Shown here in pieces: positions 6,624-15,423 of a stretch of 64,000 bases of DNA; positions within the stretch are counted from its first letter, which is position 1; the number at the start of each line of letters is the position of its first letter. The position numbers were made by a program, and so were the translations under genes. Origin of the DNA: Clostridia bacterium. GTDB lineage: Bacteria > Bacillota > Clostridia > Oscillospirales > CAG-272. The DNA is taken from NCBI GenBank assembly GCA_017420755.1, contig JAFQOG010000029.1:1-64000 (forward strand). Direction: 5' to 3'. The notes under the pieces are model-generated. The model ran no database searches. It saw only the letters and a program-made list of their open reading frames with translations, and had not been told where the DNA came from.

Positions 6624-8333
6624 ATGTATATCATTCCAGAAATTAAATCCTTTAAGGAAGGACAAAAAAGAGAAATATCCGGATGTAAATTCGTTTTTGA
6701 CGAGGGCATCGACGAAAGAATTGTAAAGCTCTGCGAAAAGCTTCCCACAGGCGACACCGAGGTTTCCTTTGATATTGGAAACGGAGAAGGCGAGGGCTAT
6801 AAAATCCTATTTGGCGATAGCATTAAAATCGTAGCTCCATCAGCTAAGGGCGCTTTCTATGGCGTTCAAACTCTTCGTCAAATTGTTAAAAATGGTTACT
6901 ACGATGTTGAAGAAATAGAAGATGCCCCTGATTTTGAGGCAAGAGGCTTCTATTATGATATTACAAGAGGAAGAGTTCAAACTCTTGACACCTTAAAAAA
7001 GCTAGTTGATGATATGGCATACTACAAGCTCAATATGCTTCAGCTTTATGTAGAGCACACATTTCCATTCAAGGAATATGAGGGAATTTATCAAAAGTTC
7101 GATTATATGACTCCCGAGGAAACAATGGAGCTTGACAAATATTGCCAAGAGAATTTTGTAGAGCTCGTTCCATCGCTTTCCTGCTTTGGACACCTGTATG
7201 AGCTACTTCAAAGCGAAAAATATAAGCAATATTGTGAGCTTGAAAATTACGAGCCGCAGGCAATCTATTGGGCAGAGAGAATGGCACATCATACAATAGA
7301 TGTTTCAAATCCTCAAAGCATCGAGATAATCAAAAGCCTAATCGATCAATATTCACCATTATTTACAAGCAATAAATTCAATATTTGCTGTGATGAAACC
7401 TTTGATTTAGGAAATGGTAAGAACGCGGGCAAGGATAAGGGACGCCTCTATGTTGATTTTGTAAAGCAAGTAATTGCCCATGTAAAATCAAAGGGCAAAA
7501 TCGCTATGATGTGGGGCGATGTTATCAATCAGCATCCCGAGCTAATAGACGAATTCGACGACGATGTTATTTTTATGAGCTGGGGATATAGTCCAAACGA
7601 AAAGCCCGACATGGTGTATAAATTCAGAGACGCGAAGAGAACACAATATGTTTGCCCGGGTGTAAGTAACTGGACCAGCCTTATAGAAATGCCTCATTCC
7701 TCTGTGCCTAATATCACAAAAATGACACAGTATGGCTACGAATCCGGTGCTGTCGGTGTTCTTAATACCTGTTGGGGAGATTATGGACAAATTTCGCCAA
7801 TCCAAGCGTGTATGTATGGTATGATTTATGGTGCGCATAGAAGCTGGAGAGCGACAAGTGAATGTCCATATTTCGATAAAGCAATAGATTTGCTCCATTA
7901 TGGCTACGAGGGTGGAGCAGATATCGTCAAAAGAATTGCAAAGGCTCATAGATGCTGTTATTGGTATAGCCTACTAGTTAAATATTCAAACGAAAAGTTC
8001 GCCAATGACCGTATGAAACTATGGCATGAGCCGTCGCCCGACGAATATAACGAGGCGTTTGCAGAAATCGAAGAGCTAATACCATACCTTATGGGAACAA
8101 CATGGGAAAACGAGAGCGCAAGAAGAGCACTATTGGTAGTTGCCGAGGGCGTTGAAATTATGATTGCAATGCTTATGTCCCGTACAACAGGCGAGAAAAT
8201 CGGCGTAAATCTAACCGATGCAGAAGAGTGGCTTAAAAAGTATAAGGAACTATATCTTGAAGAAAGTAAAATGGGCGAGCTTAAGGAATTTATCGTTGTA
8301 TTCTATGAGTTAGCGCAAAAATACCTAAAATAA
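6624..8333 (+). CDS. GH20 family beta-N-acetylhexosaminidase-like protein, cytoplasmic
   Basis: A 569-residue glycoside hydrolase family 20 protein that should remove terminal GlcNAc or GalNAc. An N-terminal GH20b-like domain (about 1-100, ending with the YGVQTLRQIV motif) precedes the TIM barrel, which opens at ARGFYYDITRG. The catalytic Asp-Glu pair is D257-E258 in FNICCDET, as needed for substrate-assisted catalysis. There is no signal peptide or lipobox, so the enzyme should be intracellular, which suits amino-sugar salvage rather than host-glycan attack. The C-terminal 130 residues are helical and not assigned. GAGGA precedes ATG 6624. It sits between a metallophosphoesterase and a DUF368 transporter in one operon (gaps of 9 and 1 bp). 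Confidence 0.85.
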   Translation: MYIIPEIKSFKEGQKREISGCKFVFDEGIDERIVKLCEKLPTGDTEVSFDIGNGEGEGYKILFGDSIKIVAPSAKGAFYGVQTLRQIVKNGYYDVEEIEDAPDFEARGFYYDITRGRVQTLDTLKKLVDDMAYYKLNMLQLYVEHTFPFKEYEGIYQKFDYMTPEETMELDKYCQENFVELVPSLSCFGHLYELLQSEKYKQYCELENYEPQAIYWAERMAHHTIDVSNPQSIEIIKSLIDQYSPLFTSNKFNICCDETFDLGNGKNAGKDKGRLYVDFVKQVIAHVKSKGKIAMMWGDVINQHPELIDEFDDDVIFMSWGYSPNEKPDMVYKFRDAKRTQYVCPGVSNWTSLIEMPHSSVPNITKMTQYGYESGAVGVLNTCWGDYGQISPIQACMYGMIYGAHRSWRATSECPYFDKAIDLLHYGYEGGADIVKRIAKAHRCCYWYSLLVKYSNEKFANDRMKLWHEPSPDEYNEAFAEIEELIPYLMGTTWENESARRALLVVAEGVEIMIAMLMSRTTGEKIGVNLTDAEEWLKKYKELYLEESKMGELKEFIVVFYELAQKYLK

Positions 8334-8334
8334 T

Positions 8335-9252
8335 ATGGAAGAATTAGATTTAAAATATAAAAATGTAAAGGAAATTTTGATAAGCATAGTTGTAGGCTTT
8401 TCAATAGGATTGTCAGTTATCGTGCCGGGAATTAGTGGCTCGTCAATTGCTATCATTTTAAAGGCATATGATAAGCTAATGTATTCCTTTTCCAATATAT
8501 TTAAGCGATTTAAGGCGTGCGTGCTGTTTTTGCTACCAATTTTGGCAGGAATTGTCGTAGGCTTTGGCTTAGGACTCGTTTTAGTAAAGCTTTTGTTAGA
8601 GGCGTTTCCATTTATAACAATTTGCTTCTTTGTAGGACTTATGATAGGAACATATCCTATTTTGTTTGGTGAAATAAAGGGCGAGAGCCTAAACGCGAAA
8701 AAGACAGGACTTTTTAGTCTGGGAGTTCTAATTCCATTAATTTTTACTGCAATTTCATTTTTTGCAGTGACCGATAATAGCCTCGATACAATAGGACTAG
8801 GACATTATGTACTGTTTTTGATTATAGGAATTTTAATTTCTCTAACGCAACTGATCCCGGGACTTAGTGCAACCGTGCTTCTTATGATTTTTGGATATTA
8901 TACCGCTCTAATGGACGGAATAGGTAGGGAGCTACTCTCTAATTTCCGTTTGATTTTAGTGTATGTTGTGCTTTTAGTAGGCTTTGCAATTGGTACAATT
9001 ATTTTTTCTAAGATTATAAATAAGCTTTTAAATACAGTTAGAAAATCATTTTTCTTTGTAATTTGTGGCTTGTCCGTCGGATCTGTGCTTGCGGTATTCT
9101 TGGGCAACGATTGTATGGCAATTTATAGCTCTTGGACATCATCTGCAATGCTCACCGACATTCTTTTGGGAACAGCATTGCTCCTTGTCGGCTTCGCCTT
9201 ATCCTTTGCATTGTATCTTGTCAGCAAGAAAAAAGATAAGAGTCAAAATTAA
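8335..9252 (+). CDS. popT: DUF368 polyprenyl-phosphate transporter (PopT type)
   Basis: A 305-residue polytopic membrane protein with about eight to nine helices. The two half-repeats carry the family signature: VIVPGISGSSIAIIL (residues 27-41) and LIPGLSATVLLMIFGYYTAL (about 175-195). DUF368 proteins have been linked to translocation of undecaprenyl phosphate back to the cytoplasmic face, supplying the lipid carrier for cell-wall and glycan synthesis. The start codon follows the GH20 stop by 1 bp, so it is translationally coupled to it. A strong terminator follows. The family call is firm; the transport role rests on family knowledge. Confidence 0.85.
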   Translation: MEELDLKYKNVKEILISIVVGFSIGLSVIVPGISGSSIAIILKAYDKLMYSFSNIFKRFKACVLFLLPILAGIVVGFGLGLVLVKLLLEAFPFITICFFVGLMIGTYPILFGEIKGESLNAKKTGLFSLGVLIPLIFTAISFFAVTDNSLDTIGLGHYVLFLIIGILISLTQLIPGLSATVLLMIFGYYTALMDGIGRELLSNFRLILVYVVLLVGFAIGTIIFSKIINKLLNTVRKSFFFVICGLSVGSVLAVFLGNDCMAIYSSWTSSAMLTDILLGTALLLVGFALSFALYLVSKKKDKSQN

Positions 9253-9255
9253 CCA

Positions 9256-9288
9256 AAATCCCTCGTTTTCATAAGCGAGGGATTTTTT
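9256..9288 (+). terminator. Terminator after popT
   Basis: Stem AAATCCCTCG / CGAGGGATTT (9256-9265 and 9276-9285) with a 10-nt loop and a T-run. Confidence 0.9.
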
Positions 9289-9321
9289 GTGAATAAAAAT
9301 AAAAATATTTTCAAAAAACTA

Positions 9322-9350
9322 TTGCAATATAGAAAAGTATGTGTTATACT
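9322..9350 (+). promoter_or_regulatory. Sigma-A promoter of metK
   Basis: TTGCAA (9322-9327), 17 bp, TATACT (9345-9350), placed about 20 bp before the S-box aptamer. Confidence 0.8.
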
Positions 9351-9366
9351 GTGTTCGTTAAAAATA

Positions 9367-9494
9367 ATTTCATCAAGAGTAGTGGAGGGACTGGCCCTTT
9401 GAAGCTACGGCAACCTATCAGTGTGACAAGGTGCCAATTCCGTGAGATGAGAAACGCTTGTTCCACGGAAGCCCCCGTGGACTTTTGATTTTTT
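9367..9494 (+). promoter_or_regulatory. SAM-I (S-box) riboswitch with terminator
   Basis: The leader shows the S-box core: TCATCAAGAGTAGTGGAGGG, ACTGGCCC, CGGCAACC, AAGGTGCCAATTCC, and the closing GATGAGA that pairs with the first segment (P1). It is followed by a terminator stem TCCACGG / CCGTGGA (9462-9468 and 9475-9481) and a T-rich tail ending at 9494. High SAM should stabilise the aptamer and favour termination, lowering metK expression. Confidence 0.93.
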
Positions 9495-9505
9495 AGGAGG
9501 AAAAT

Positions 9506-10678
9506 ATGAGAAGATTTTTTACATCTGAGTCAGTAACAGAGGGACATCCCGACAAAATTTGTGACCAAATTTCTGATGCAATACTTGACGCAATGCTCGC
9601 ACAAGACCCCATGTCAAGAGTAGCGTGCGAAACCTGTTGCACAACAGGTTTTGTTATGGTAATGGGTGAAATCACAACAAAAGCAAATGTAGATATTCAA
9701 GACATAGTTCGTAAAACTATAAGAGAAATCGGCTATAATAGAGCAAAATTTGGCTTTGATAGCGACACCTGTGCAGTTCTCAGTTCAATTCACGAGCAAT
9801 CCCCCGATATCGCCCTCGGTGTTGATAACTCGGCTGAGTCCAAAAATGGCGAAAATGAGGCAGAGAACGGAGCAGGCGACCAAGGACTTATGTTCGGCTA
9901 TGCTTGTAACGAAACACCGGAGCTTATGCCGTTGCCGATTTCCCTTGCGCATAGCCTTGCAAAACAGCTCACAAAGGTCAGAAAGGACGGAGTGCTATCT
10001 TACCTAAGACCCGACGGAAAAACCCAAGTAACAGTCGAATATGACGATGATAAGCCTGTAAGAATTGACGCAATCGTCGTTTCCTCACAGCACAGCCCCG
10101 ATGTTGAGCTCGAAACAATAAGAAAAGATATTATAGAGCAAGTAATTTTGCCAATCATTCCAAACGATATGATTGACGATAAGACCAAGATCTTTGTAAA
10201 TCCAACAGGAAGATTTGTTATAGGTGGTCCTAATGGCGACGCAGGCCTTACCGGTAGAAAAATAATCGTTGATACATATGGCGGTTATTCTCGCCATGGT
10301 GGTGGAGCTTTCTCAGGTAAGGATCCAACCAAGGTTGACAGAAGTGCATCCTATGCCGCAAGATATGTCGCAAAAAATATCGTAGCATCAGGCGTCGCAA
10401 GCAAGTGCGAGGTTCAAATCGCATACGCAATCGGCGTTGCAAAGCCGGTTTCTGTTCTTGTTGACACCTTTGGCACAGCTAAGGTTGACGAGGAGCTAAT
10501 CATAAAATTTGTAAACGAAAACATAGACTTAAGACCAAGCGCAATTATCGAAAGATTTGGACTCCGTCGTCCAATCTATCGTCAGCTTGCAGCCTATGGT
10601 CATATCGGTAGAGAGGATCTCGACATTCCATGGGAGAAAACCGACCTTGCCGAAAAGATTAGGGCTGAGCTTCTATAA
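9506..10678 (+). CDS. metK: S-adenosylmethionine synthetase
   Basis: Makes SAM from methionine and ATP. The 390-residue length is typical. Motifs: [20 protein letters not shown] (His of the ATP site) at the N-terminus, [15 protein letters not shown] (about 131-145), and [19 protein letters not shown]-like residues around 270-285 ([20 protein letters not shown]). AGGAGG at 9495-9500 is well spaced before ATG 9506. It is monocistronic, between an S-box leader and a palindromic terminator, which places it under SAM feedback. luxS and mtnN, the recycling enzymes of the same cycle, lie 17 kb downstream in another operon. Confidence 0.97.
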   Translation: MRRFFTSESVTEGHPDKICDQISDAILDAMLAQDPMSRVACETCCTTGFVMVMGEITTKANVDIQDIVRKTIREIGYNRAKFGFDSDTCAVLSSIHEQSPDIALGVDNSAESKNGENEAENGAGDQGLMFGYACNETPELMPLPISLAHSLAKQLTKVRKDGVLSYLRPDGKTQVTVEYDDDKPVRIDAIVVSSQHSPDVELETIRKDIIEQVILPIIPNDMIDDKTKIFVNPTGRFVIGGPNGDAGLTGRKIIVDTYGGYSRHGGGAFSGKDPTKVDRSASYAARYVAKNIVASGVASKCEVQIAYAIGVAKPVSVLVDTFGTAKVDEELIIKFVNENIDLRPSAIIERFGLRRPIYRQLAAYGHIGREDLDIPWEKTDLAEKIRAELL

Positions 10679-10683
10679 AATTC

Positions 10684-10710
10684 AAAAGACCGCAAATTTG
10701 CGGTCTTTTT
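10684..10710 (+). terminator. Terminator of metK
   Basis: A perfect 26-bp palindrome centred at 10696/10697 with core GACCGCAAATTTGCGGTC flanked by AAAA and TTTT. It could work on either strand. Confidence 0.85.
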
Positions 10711-10712
10711 AC

Positions 10713-10741
10713 TTGATTTATATTTACTATTATGTTAAAAT
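10713..10741 (+). promoter_or_regulatory. Promoter of recD2-comF-fucU
   Basis: TTGATT (10713-10718), 17 bp, TAAAAT (10736-10741), directly after the metK terminator. Confidence 0.7.
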
Positions 10742-10771
10742 AATAATATCAGTGTATGAAAGGAGGGTACT

Positions 10772-13006
10772 ATGTCGTTTGACGAAACAGAAGGAATAAT
10801 TCATATTCGCGGAAAGGTCGAAAATGTTTTGTTCCAAAATGACGAAAATGGCTATTGTGTCTGCGATGTAGAGGACGAGGGCGGAGAGCTCTTTACCGTT
10901 ACAGGCAGCATACCATATATCTCCGTTGGCGAGCATTTGGAGCTCTTTGGAAGATGGACTCACCATAAGGTTTATGGCAGACAATTTTCTGTTGAGCGCT
11001 TTGAAAAAATCCTTCCTACTGCCAAAAATGATATTTTGCGATACCTCTCATCAGGCGCAATAAAGGGAATAGGACCAAAAATCGCCCAAAAGATCGTTGA
11101 AAAATTCGGCGAGGACTCCTTTGACATAATTTCAAATCATCCCGAATGGTTAGCCGAAATAAAAGGAATTTCTCTTACAAAGGCAAGGGAAATGAGCATT
11201 GATTTTAAGGAAAAGGCGGGCGTGCGAGAGATCCTTATGTATTGTAAGGAAAAATTTTCTCCTACAACTGCACTTAGAATATATAAGGTGTGGGGCACAA
11301 ACGGAATAGGCATTATAAAGGAAAACCCCTATCTTTTGTGCGAGAGCATTCATGGAATTGGCTTTAAGCTAGCCGATGAAATGGCGATGGAGAACGGTCT
11401 TGACAAGGAGGGAGGCGCTCGAATTAAGGGCGCGATCACCTATGTTTTACGCATCTTTGCGTCAAGAGATGGCCACACATACATTTCAAGAGAGCTTCTT
11501 TTGGACTCAACTGCCAAGCTAATAGAGGTAAGCGAGGAGAAAATTTCGCCCTATATTGACGAGCTTGCAATTGAGGATAAAATAAAAATCGTAGCCTTCC
11601 ATGGCGAAACTCATATTTACTTAAAGGAAAACTATGTAGCCGAGGAATATATTGCTAAAAAGCTACTACTGTTAAAAAAGACTGTTTTATCTATTGATTA
11701 TAGAAATGTTACAGCCTTTATAGAGCAAGCCGAGCGCCAAAACGGAATTCAATACGCAAAAATGCAAAAAAGAGCGATTGAAGAAGCGCTAATGAACGGA
11801 GTTACGATAATTACAGGTGGTCCCGGAACAGGAAAAACCACCATTGTAAAGGCTTTGATTCAAATCTTTAAGCAAATGGGATTAAGGTGTGGACTTTGTG
11901 CCCCAACAGGCAGAGCTTCTCAAAGAATGAGTGAGGCTACCTCTCACGAGGCATTAACCGTTCACAAGCTCCTAGAGGCAGGTCCGGGCACCGAATACGA
12001 TATAGGAACAGTTTTTGAAAAAAACGAAAAAAATCTGCTAAATAAGGATGTTATCATAGTTGACGAAGGCTCTATGCTGGATATTCACCTAGCCGATGCT
12101 CTTTTAAGAGCTATGAAGCCTGGCGCTAGACTTATTTTAATAGGCGACATTCATCAGCTTCCATCTGTTGGTGAGGGCGAGGTTTTAAATGATATTATAT
12201 TTAGCGAATGCTTTCCTGTGGTTGAGCTGAATGAAATTTTCAGGCAAGCCGAGGAAAGTGGAATTGTCATGAACGCCTATGAAATAAATAACGGAAGAAT
12301 CCCCGATTTAACCAAGAAATATAATGACTTTTTCTTCATTTCTATAAATCGAGAGGAGCAAATTCCCGAGTATATTGCAGATCTGTGCGTAAATCGACTC
12401 CCGAAAAAGTATGGAGTAGATCCGTTTAGAGATATTCAAGTAATAACCCCAACAAAAAAAGGTCCAAACGGAACTCGAAATCTCAATGCGATTTTGCAAG
12501 AGCACTTAAATTACAAATCTCCATCTAAAAACGAAAGAGAAATTTCTGCGTTGAGGATTTTTAGAGATGGCGACAAGGTAATGCAGACTAAAAATAATTA
12601 TGCTCACGAATGGCAAAGAGGCGTCGAGGAGGGCAAGGGAATTTTTAATGGCGATGTCGGAATTATAAAGGATATAAACGAGGTAGATCGCTACGCCATA
12701 ATCGACTTTGACGGAAAGGTTGTAAAATACGATTTTACAAGCCTTGAGGAAATAGAGCACGCATATGCAATCACCGTTCACAAAAGTCAAGGAAGCGAAT
12801 ATCCCATTGTTATAATTCCAATGACAAAAAGCGCACCAATGCTTTTAACAAGAAATCTAATTTATACAGCCATTACCAGAGCTGAAAAAATGGTTATTTT
12901 GATAGGCGACAAGGATGTTTTTTGCCGAATGGTTGAAAACGATAGGCAAATCATTAGAAATACCGGCTTGTGCCTTTTCTTGAGGTCTATGGGCTATGAA
13001 GATTAG
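10772..13006 (+). CDS. recD2: RecD2-type ATP-dependent DNA helicase
   Basis: A 744-residue 5'-3' superfamily 1B helicase of the RecD2 (RecBCD-independent) group, involved in DNA repair. It has the RecD2 N-terminal OB-like domain (GKVENVLFQNDENGYCVCDV), helix-hairpin-helix repeats around 85-145 (SSGAIKGIGPKIAQKIV, LAEIKGISLTKAREM), and the Walker A motif GGPGTGKTT at 349-357. The Walker B motif is DEGSMLD, followed by a GD-HQLPSVG motif and the C-terminal AITVHKSQGSEYPIVIIP. Length agrees with Bacillus and Deinococcus RecD2. AAAGGAGGG precedes ATG 10772. The 3' end overlaps comF by 11 bp. Confidence 0.93.
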   Translation: MSFDETEGIIHIRGKVENVLFQNDENGYCVCDVEDEGGELFTVTGSIPYISVGEHLELFGRWTHHKVYGRQFSVERFEKILPTAKNDILRYLSSGAIKGIGPKIAQKIVEKFGEDSFDIISNHPEWLAEIKGISLTKAREMSIDFKEKAGVREILMYCKEKFSPTTALRIYKVWGTNGIGIIKENPYLLCESIHGIGFKLADEMAMENGLDKEGGARIKGAITYVLRIFASRDGHTYISRELLLDSTAKLIEVSEEKISPYIDELAIEDKIKIVAFHGETHIYLKENYVAEEYIAKKLLLLKKTVLSIDYRNVTAFIEQAERQNGIQYAKMQKRAIEEALMNGVTIITGGPGTGKTTIVKALIQIFKQMGLRCGLCAPTGRASQRMSEATSHEALTVHKLLEAGPGTEYDIGTVFEKNEKNLLNKDVIIVDEGSMLDIHLADALLRAMKPGARLILIGDIHQLPSVGEGEVLNDIIFSECFPVVELNEIFRQAEESGIVMNAYEINNGRIPDLTKKYNDFFFISINREEQIPEYIADLCVNRLPKKYGVDPFRDIQVITPTKKGPNGTRNLNAILQEHLNYKSPSKNEREISALRIFRDGDKVMQTKNNYAHEWQRGVEEGKGIFNGDVGIIKDINEVDRYAIIDFDGKVVKYDFTSLEEIEHAYAITVHKSQGSEYPIVIIPMTKSAPMLLTRNLIYTAITRAEKMVILIGDKDVFCRMVENDRQIIRNTGLCLFLRSMGYED

Positions 13007-13718
13007 AGAAATACTAAAAAGAGCCTTCATGCCAAGACAGTGCATTCTTTGTAAGGAAGTTATAGATTATGATCAAGAAATGCCGTTTTGTGAGTCTTGT
13101 ATGGTAGAGTGGCTTGCAAATCTAGACTTAATGTGTGGCACCTGTGGCTTTGATGCTGAAAATTGCATTTGTCTTCCGGAGGGCGTAAGGGAAATTAACC
13201 ATTCAATTGCTTCATTTGGAGTTTTCTATACTCCTAAAGCGATGACTCCTGTGAATAGAATAGTTTACAGGTTAAAAAGAGATTATAAGCTTGAGGTCAT
13301 TCGCTTTTGTGCAAATATAATTTATCAAAGAGCATTGAAATTATGTGAAAAATATAAAATTGATTATTCGGATTTTTGCGTAACCTTTCCACCAAGAAAA
13401 TACGATTCCGTTAAAAAATATGGCTATGATCACGCCGAGCTTTTGGCTAAGGAATTTGCTAAGCTGATGGGATTAGAGCTTATAAAAGTATTTGAAAATG
13501 TAGGAGAAACAGAGCAAAAATCACTCACAAAGAAGCAAAGACTTGCTAATGCCGCAAGCTCCTTTGAGCTTCTTGATGGATTACAGTTAAAGGGAAAAAG
13601 CCTTTTCTTAATCGATGATGTTATGACAACCGGTGCAACGCTTCATGTTTGCGCCAGAATGCTAAGGCATAAGGGTGCGAAAACCATTATACCAATCACA
13701 TTTGCAAAAGATATGTAA
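12996..13718 (+). CDS. comF: ComF family phosphoribosyltransferase-like protein
   Basis: A 240-residue ComF protein. The N-terminus has a four-plus-cysteine zinc region (CILCKE, CESCM, CGTCG, CIC in residues 13-65), and the C-terminal half is a type I phosphoribosyltransferase fold with the PRPP loop LFLIDDVMTTGATLHVCA (about 201-218). In competent bacteria ComF takes part in uptake or processing of transforming ssDNA; in others its role is unclear. The ATG lies within the 3' end of recD2 with GAGGT upstream. Pairing with a DNA helicase supports a DNA-processing role. Confidence 0.88.
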   Translation: MKIREILKRAFMPRQCILCKEVIDYDQEMPFCESCMVEWLANLDLMCGTCGFDAENCICLPEGVREINHSIASFGVFYTPKAMTPVNRIVYRLKRDYKLEVIRFCANIIYQRALKLCEKYKIDYSDFCVTFPPRKYDSVKKYGYDHAELLAKEFAKLMGLELIKVFENVGETEQKSLTKKQRLANAASSFELLDGLQLKGKSLFLIDDVMTTGATLHVCARMLRHKGAKTIIPITFAKDM

Positions 13719-13735
13719 TTTTGGAGGATATAAAA

Positions 13736-14170
13736 ATGTTAAAAGGAATACCAAGTATTATTTCACCGGAGCTTTTAAAGGTTCTATGCGAGATGGGACA
13801 TAGCGATAGAATAGTTATCGCTGACGGAAACTTCCCGGCTGAATCAATGGGCAAAAACGCAATAGTTATAAGATGTGACGGACACGGAGTGCCTGAAATC
13901 TTAGACGCTATTTTACAGCTTTTTCCCCTCGATACCTATGTTGAAAAGCCTGTTCTTTTGATGGAGGTTATGAAGGGCGATAATGCTAAAACGCCTATTT
14001 GGGACGAGTATAAGTCAATAATAAAGAAATATGACCAAAGAGGCGCTGATGTTGTAGGAACAATCGAAAGATTTAGATTCTACGAGGAAGCTAAAAACGC
14101 ATATGCAATTATTGCTACAAGCGAAAAGGCTATATACGCAAATGTAATGCTTCAAAAGGGAGTAATTTAA
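13736..14170 (+). CDS. fucU: RbsD/FucU family sugar mutarotase
   Basis: A 144-residue member of the RbsD/FucU family, which interconverts sugar anomers (FucU: alpha- and beta-L-fucose). Family features: LKGIPSIISPELLKVLCEMG at the start, GHSDRIVIADGNFPAES, and near the C-terminus ERFRFYEEAKNAYAIIATSE, where the conserved Arg-Phe-x-Phe-Tyr is typical of FucU. The reading frame extends to TTG 13721, but GGAGG at 13723-13727 points to ATG 13736. No fucose catabolic genes are nearby, so the physiological sugar is open. It ends the recD2 transcription unit; no hairpin terminator is visible before the next promoter. Confidence 0.82.
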   Translation: MLKGIPSIISPELLKVLCEMGHSDRIVIADGNFPAESMGKNAIVIRCDGHGVPEILDAILQLFPLDTYVEKPVLLMEVMKGDNAKTPIWDEYKSIIKKYDQRGADVVGTIERFRFYEEAKNAYAIIATSEKAIYANVMLQKGVI

Positions 14171-14188
14171 CAAAATTTTCAAAAAATA

Positions 14189-14217
14189 TTGACATTTTAC
14201 ATTCTCGTTATTATAAT
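14189..14217 (+). promoter_or_regulatory. Perfect sigma-A promoter ahead of the Mn riboswitch
   Basis: TTGACA (14189-14194), 17 bp, TATAAT (14212-14217). The transcript should begin at about 14223-14225, at the 5' end of the riboswitch. Confidence 0.92.
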
Positions 14218-14221
14218 AAAA

Positions 14222-14357
14222 GGCGAGGGAGTAGCCGGCGCAGTTCTATTGCGTTTACATTGCCGTCAGTACGATTTTATAAATCCGGTTTTGTAAGTAA
14301 GTGGCGAGACTTATTCAGCACGCATATCATGCGTGCTGAATAGTCTTGCCATTTTTT
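14222..14357 (+). promoter_or_regulatory. yybP-ykoY (manganese) riboswitch with long terminator
   Basis: Three conserved blocks of the yybP-ykoY aptamer are present in order: GGGAGTAGC (14227-14235), CGTCA (14264-14268) and GCGAGAC (14304-14310). The 3' block is also the first part of a very long terminator hairpin: arm 14302-14325, loop ATC, arm 14329-14351, then six T. The aptamer and the terminator are therefore mutually exclusive, so Mn2+ binding should turn the operon on. A further hairpin TGCCATT / AATGGCA (14347-14353 with 14369-14375) could also break the terminator. Aptamer identity is from motif recognition only. Confidence 0.85.
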
Positions 14358-14406
14358 GAGCCAAAAACAATGGCAGGACAAAAAATACAAAAAAGGAGAT
14401 TGAAAA

Positions 14407-15405
14407 ATGTTGGAAATCGTATTATCACTTTTAGCGCTTGCAGCTGGCTTTTTCATGCTTGCAAAGGGCGCTGACTGGTTTGTTGATGGATCTGTTGGAA
14501 TTGCTACAAAGCTTAAAATTCCTCAGCTTGTTATCGGCTTGACCATTGTCGCAATGGGCACAAGTGCTCCGGAGGCGGCAGTAAGCATTAGTGCTGCATT
14601 ACAGGAAAATGGAGCAATTACCGTTGGTAATGTTGTAGGAAGTAACATTTTAAATATATTAATTATACTTGGAATTTCGTCCGTCATTACCTCGCTTGCT
14701 GTTTCTAAGGCAACTATGAGGGTTGATATTCCTGTTATGTCTGTCGCAACTATTTTGCTTTTGATTGTTGGATTGAATGGAACAATCGTTTGGTGGGAAG
14801 GATTGATAATACTAGTTGTATTTGTGTCTTACCTCGCATATTTGTTTGTCGATGCTAAGAAAAACGGAATGGGCGTTTCCGAGCCTACGCAAGGGAGCGG
14901 AGCAGACCATTCGCAAGGCGATGCGATAGCAGAGCTCCCTCAGGAAAAGCCTTACTTCTTGCTAAAATCGATTTTGTTCGCTCTTGTTGGACTAGCTCTT
15001 ATTATTTTAGGAAGCGAATTTTCGGTTGAAGCGGCTACAAGAATAGCTAGAATTGCAGGCCTTAGCAATAAATTTATCGGTCTTACAATTGTGGCTCTTG
15101 GAACTTCCTTGCCGGAGCTATTTACATCTGTTTCGGCAGCATTGAAGAAAAACGCCGATATTGCAATTGGAAATATTGTAGGTAGTAACATCTTTAATAT
15201 TCTATTTATTGTTGGTCTTTCTTCTATTATTACTCCGATTGAATTTGCATCTAGCTTTATTGTGGATACAATAATTGCTTTACTTGCAGGCATTATGCTA
15301 TTCCTTTGTGCATTAAAGGGAAGACAGCTTCGTAGATGGGGAGGAATAGTTATGCTCCTTTCTTATGTTGCTTATTTCATATATATATTCTTTTTCGCGA
15401 ATTAA
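14407..15405 (+). CDS. CaCA family calcium/sodium (cation) antiporter, YrbG type
   Basis: A 332-residue membrane antiporter of the Ca2+:cation family with two inverted five-helix halves. Each half has the alpha-repeat: LTIVAMGTSAPEAAVSISAA with GNVVGSNILNILIILG in the first, LTIVALGTSLPELFTSVSAA with GNIVGSNIFNILFIVG in the second. A charged cytoplasmic loop (about 150-180) separates them. AAAGGAGAT precedes ATG 14407. Placement behind a yybP-ykoY leader suggests that the exported ion is Mn2+, or that manganese excess signals a need for cation efflux. It is followed 18 bp later by a Na/Pi cotransporter. Confidence 0.9.
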   Translation: MLEIVLSLLALAAGFFMLAKGADWFVDGSVGIATKLKIPQLVIGLTIVAMGTSAPEAAVSISAALQENGAITVGNVVGSNILNILIILGISSVITSLAVSKATMRVDIPVMSVATILLLIVGLNGTIVWWEGLIILVVFVSYLAYLFVDAKKNGMGVSEPTQGSGADHSQGDAIAELPQEKPYFLLKSILFALVGLALIILGSEFSVEAATRIARIAGLSNKFIGLTIVALGTSLPELFTSVSAALKKNADIAIGNIVGSNIFNILFIVGLSSIITPIEFASSFIVDTIIALLAGIMLFLCALKGRQLRRWGGIVMLLSYVAYFIYIFFFAN

Positions 15406-15423
15406 AACAAAGGAGATAAATTA

